The translations under genes and the position numbers were made by a program. The notes below the pieces were generated by a model, which saw only the letters and a list, made by a program, of their open reading frames with translations, made no database searches and was not told the origin of the DNA. Positions 12,642 through 14,307 of a stretch of DNA of 14,307 nt are shown piece after piece. The stretch is from an uncultured Anaerotruncus sp. (GTDB lineage: Bacteria; Bacillota_A; Clostridia; Oscillospirales; CAG-272), in NCBI GenBank assembly GCA_958414155.1, contig CATYWI010000002.1, positions 1 to 14,307 on the forward strand, given 5' to 3'. The first letter of the stretch is position 1. Every line of letters begins with the position of its first letter.

Positions 12642-14000
12642 TCATTCGTTCCATGTTATGGTTTTGAGAAGCGGTATGAACCTGTCGCGCTCCGCCTTGG
12701 TCTCTGTAACGGATACTCCGCTTATCGGATCGTAAAAGTACTGATAGCAGAAGTACGCAACGCCCGAGCAGTGCTTTACCGATTTTGTGTATTCAAGGCA
12801 GCGTACAAGCACGTCCTTGTTGTCGCGCCATTCGTATTTTCCGGTCCCCGCATACTGGTCGGTGCCGGATTTTGCTTTTCCGAGCGTCATTCCTATGATA
12901 AGCTCTACCGAGCTGTTTTTGATTATTCCCGCAAATGTGTTCGATACCTTTTTGAAGTCATAGGTCTGGTGCTCAAGTCCGAAGTATACCTGCGGGCAGA
13001 TGTAGTCAAGATAGCCGCCCTCGGAGCACCAACGGTAAACATCGGCATATTGCTTCTCATATACCGTGTTGATGTTTCCGGCAGGGCTTATGCCGAACAG
13101 GATATCACTGCCCGCCTCTTTTGTTTTGCGGTAAAGCTCACTAACGAGGAGCGAAAGACATTCGCGTCTGTAATCGGCGAGCGAGAGCTTGCCGCCGTCC
13201 TTTTTGTACGCGGCGTATGCGGCTGTGTCAAACGATGCGTCCGTGGTGGGGTAGAAGTAGTCGTCCATGTGCAGACCGTCCACGGCATAGCGCTCCAGTA
13301 TCTCAGCGGCGCCGTCCGTTATCAGCTGTCTTACCTCGGGATATGCCGGGTTGAGATATACGCGGTCTGATACGGTGACAAGATATTTTCCGCGTTTTGC
13401 CGTGTCGTTATACCATTGACGTATGAGGAATCTCTCCGGTACCTTGGTTATCTCCTTTACAAGCATCGCGCGCATGGGATTGATCCATGCATGGACCGAA
13501 AGACCCGCCGCATGCCCCTCGTTTATTATTATTTCAAACGGATTGTAGTCCGCCTCGTTGCCGTAAGCTCCTACAACATATGAGGACATTGGATACACAT
13601 CCGAAGGATACATACTGTCGGCATAAGGACGCACCTGTACGATAACGGTGTTGATTCCGTTGTCCTTTACGTTGGCAAGGATCTTTTTTATATATTTTTC
13701 AAACTGCGCGCGGTCGCGCTGTTTTCCGCCGTTTGTGTAGACCTTGTTCAGATCGAACTGCGAAAGCCACATGCATTTTTTGTCGCGGTAATTCACTGTG
13801 TCGGATGCAGGTAGTATCATATCGGTGGTTTCCTCCTCGTGGGTCGTGTCAATGGTGCTTTCCGGCACAGCGCCGGCTGATATGTCGTCGGTTCCGGTCA
13901 CGGGCGGGTCCTGCTTTCCCGCACATCCGAGCAACGGTAACAGTATCGCACACGCCGCTATGGCGCACAGGTAACGGATCGCTTTTTTTGCACAGTGCAT
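12642..14000 (-). CDS. GHL10 (DUF187) family lipoprotein, putative glycoside hydrolase
   Basis: A secreted, lipid-anchored protein of about 452 residues. The signal peptide from the ATG at 14000 reads MHCAKKAIRYLCAIAACAILLPLLGC, with a lipobox LLGC and acylated Cys26. A Thr/Asp/Glu-rich linker to about residue 65 follows. The rest is the glycosyl-hydrolase-like 10 barrel: KCMWLSQFDLNKVY, NGINTVIVQVRPYADSMYPSDVYP, HAWINPMRAM, VYLNPAYPEVRQLITDGAAEILERYAVDGLHMDDYFYP, FGISPAGN, YICPQVYFGLEHQTYDF and VAYFCYQYFYDP. The barrel's conserved acidic residues (LHMDDYF, and others) are present; family members are implicated in cell-wall or glycan cleavage, but substrates are mostly unknown. A TTG at 14042 would add 14 polar residues before the signal peptide and lacks a ribosome site, so I prefer 14000. 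A promoter lies at 14069-14097. Confidence 0.88.
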   Translation of the reverse strand: MHCAKKAIRYLCAIAACAILLPLLGCAGKQDPPVTGTDDISAGAVPESTIDTTHEEETTDMILPASDTVNYRDKKCMWLSQFDLNKVYTNGGKQRDRAQFEKYIKKILANVKDNGINTVIVQVRPYADSMYPSDVYPMSSYVVGAYGNEADYNPFEIIINEGHAAGLSVHAWINPMRAMLVKEITKVPERFLIRQWYNDTAKRGKYLVTVSDRVYLNPAYPEVRQLITDGAAEILERYAVDGLHMDDYFYPTTDASFDTAAYAAYKKDGGKLSLADYRRECLSLLVSELYRKTKEAGSDILFGISPAGNINTVYEKQYADVYRWCSEGGYLDYICPQVYFGLEHQTYDFKKVSNTFAGIIKNSSVELIIGMTLGKAKSGTDQYAGTGKYEWRDNKDVLVRCLEYTKSVKHCSGVAYFCYQYFYDPISGVSVTETKAERDRFIPLLKTITWNE

Positions 14001-14068
14001 TTTCTCTGTCTGCCTCTCTTTTCCGTTTGCGTCCGGCGGCAATGCCGTGACGGAAATACCTTCATTAT

Positions 14069-14097
14069 ATTTTAACTCACAAGCGCTGTTTTGTCAA
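14069..14097 (-). promoter_or_regulatory. sigma-A promoter of the GHL10-smsC-smsB transcript
   Basis: On the minus strand TTGACA (14092-14097) and TAAAAT (14069-14074) are 17 bases apart. The start is expected near 14062, giving a leader of about 62 bases to the ATG at 14000. It faces away from the ABC exporter promoter. Confidence 0.65.
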
Positions 14098-14137
14098 GAC
14101 GTGGAGCGAATAATACCGCGCATGAACGCGAAACTTA

Positions 14138-14166
14138 TTGATTATTTTACTATAATATGATATAAT
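14138..14166 (+). promoter_or_regulatory. sigma-A promoter of the ABC exporter gene
   Basis: TTGATT (14138-14143) and TATAAT (14161-14166) are 17 bases apart in a very AT-rich stretch. A second TATAAT at 14151-14156 has no matching -35. Transcription would start near 14173, about 39 bases before the ATG. Confidence 0.65.
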
Positions 14167-14211
14167 ATCTCCCGTAATTCAGATGTTCAGATCAATCGAA
14201 AGGAATTGAAA

Positions 14212-14307
14212 ATGAAAAAACTCTGGACCTATATGCGGGGATACAGGCGCGATTGCGTACTTTCTCCGCTGTTTAAGCTACTCGAGGCACTGCTTGAGCT
14301 GATGATA
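14212..14307 (+). CDS. ABC exporter (fused membrane and ATPase) N terminus, cut by window edge
   Basis: Only 32 codons are in the window: MKKLWTYMRGYRRDCVLSPLFKLLEALLELMI. The pattern of a basic amphipathic start (KxLxxYxxGYRRD) followed by SPLFKLLEALLELM is typical of clostridial half-size ABC exporters with fused membrane and nucleotide-binding domains, where this is the elbow helix and the start of TM1. AAAGGA (14199-14204) lies 7 bases before the ATG, and a good promoter precedes it. Substrate and completeness cannot be judged. In Clostridia such genes commonly come as heterodimer pairs, so a second half-transporter may follow outside the window. Confidence 0.72.
   Translation, partial: MKKLWTYMRGYRRDCVLSPLFKLLEALLELMI

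Noticed and set aside
14001..14042. TTG start at 14042 for the GHL10 lipoprotein
   Set aside because: It would place 14 charged or polar residues before the signal peptide and has no ribosome site nearby; the ATG at 14000 gives a standard lipoprotein signal.

Overview
The window looks like chromosomal DNA from an anaerobic Firmicute of class Clostridia, probably a gut Oscillospirales/Ruminococcaceae-like lineage. This rests on AGGAGG-type ribosome sites, use of GTG and TTG starts, a ferrous-iron (Feo) rather than ferric uptake locus, a minimal SufBC-like Fe-S assembly pair, and protein families typical of gut Clostridia (DUF2325, FeoB-associated Cys-rich protein, SLC45-like MFS, GHL10 lipoprotein). 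I see no phage, transposon, CRISPR array, rRNA or tRNA gene.

Layout. (1) 1-485, minus: 5' part of tcdA (tRNA t6A cyclisation), cut by the window edge. (2) 688-3645, plus: an overlapping three-gene unit made of a Nudix ADP-ribose pyrophosphatase-like enzyme, an SLC45-like sugar MFS transporter and a membrane-anchored glycerophosphodiesterase. It is driven by a consensus promoter and closed by a strong palindromic terminator at 3649-3683. (3) 3696-6086, minus: a DUF4965 'glutaminase A'-like gene followed by a PAT-like GNAT acetyltransferase. Both are disrupted, the first by a one-base frameshift in an A6 run and the second by an in-frame TAA. (4) 6153-10863, plus: an iron island, feoA-feoA-feoB-Cys-rich peptide-DtxR-like regulator-44 aa membrane peptide-HMA protein-DUF2325. 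A TTGACA-17-TATCAT promoter precedes it, surrounded by three copies of a GTTAGC-N4-GCTAAC palindrome. (5) 10880-14000, minus: a GHL10 lipoprotein followed by smsC and smsB (SufC and SufB/D-like), ending in a strong hairpin. (6) 14212-end, plus: start of an ABC exporter, divergent from the GHL10 gene.

How the parts fit. FeoB with two FeoA partners imports Fe2+. A DtxR-fold protein encoded in the same locus is the obvious candidate to bind the palindromes at the feo promoter, but by eye it has lost the metal ligands of DtxR/MntR proteins, so what it senses is open. The HMA protein, the small membrane peptides and DUF2325 look like accessory factors for metal handling or signalling. Directly convergent with this locus is a minimal Fe-S assembly system, so iron entry and iron use sit next to each other. 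The iron island plus its unusual regulator is the most interesting system here. The two broken genes beside it are the clearest anomaly.
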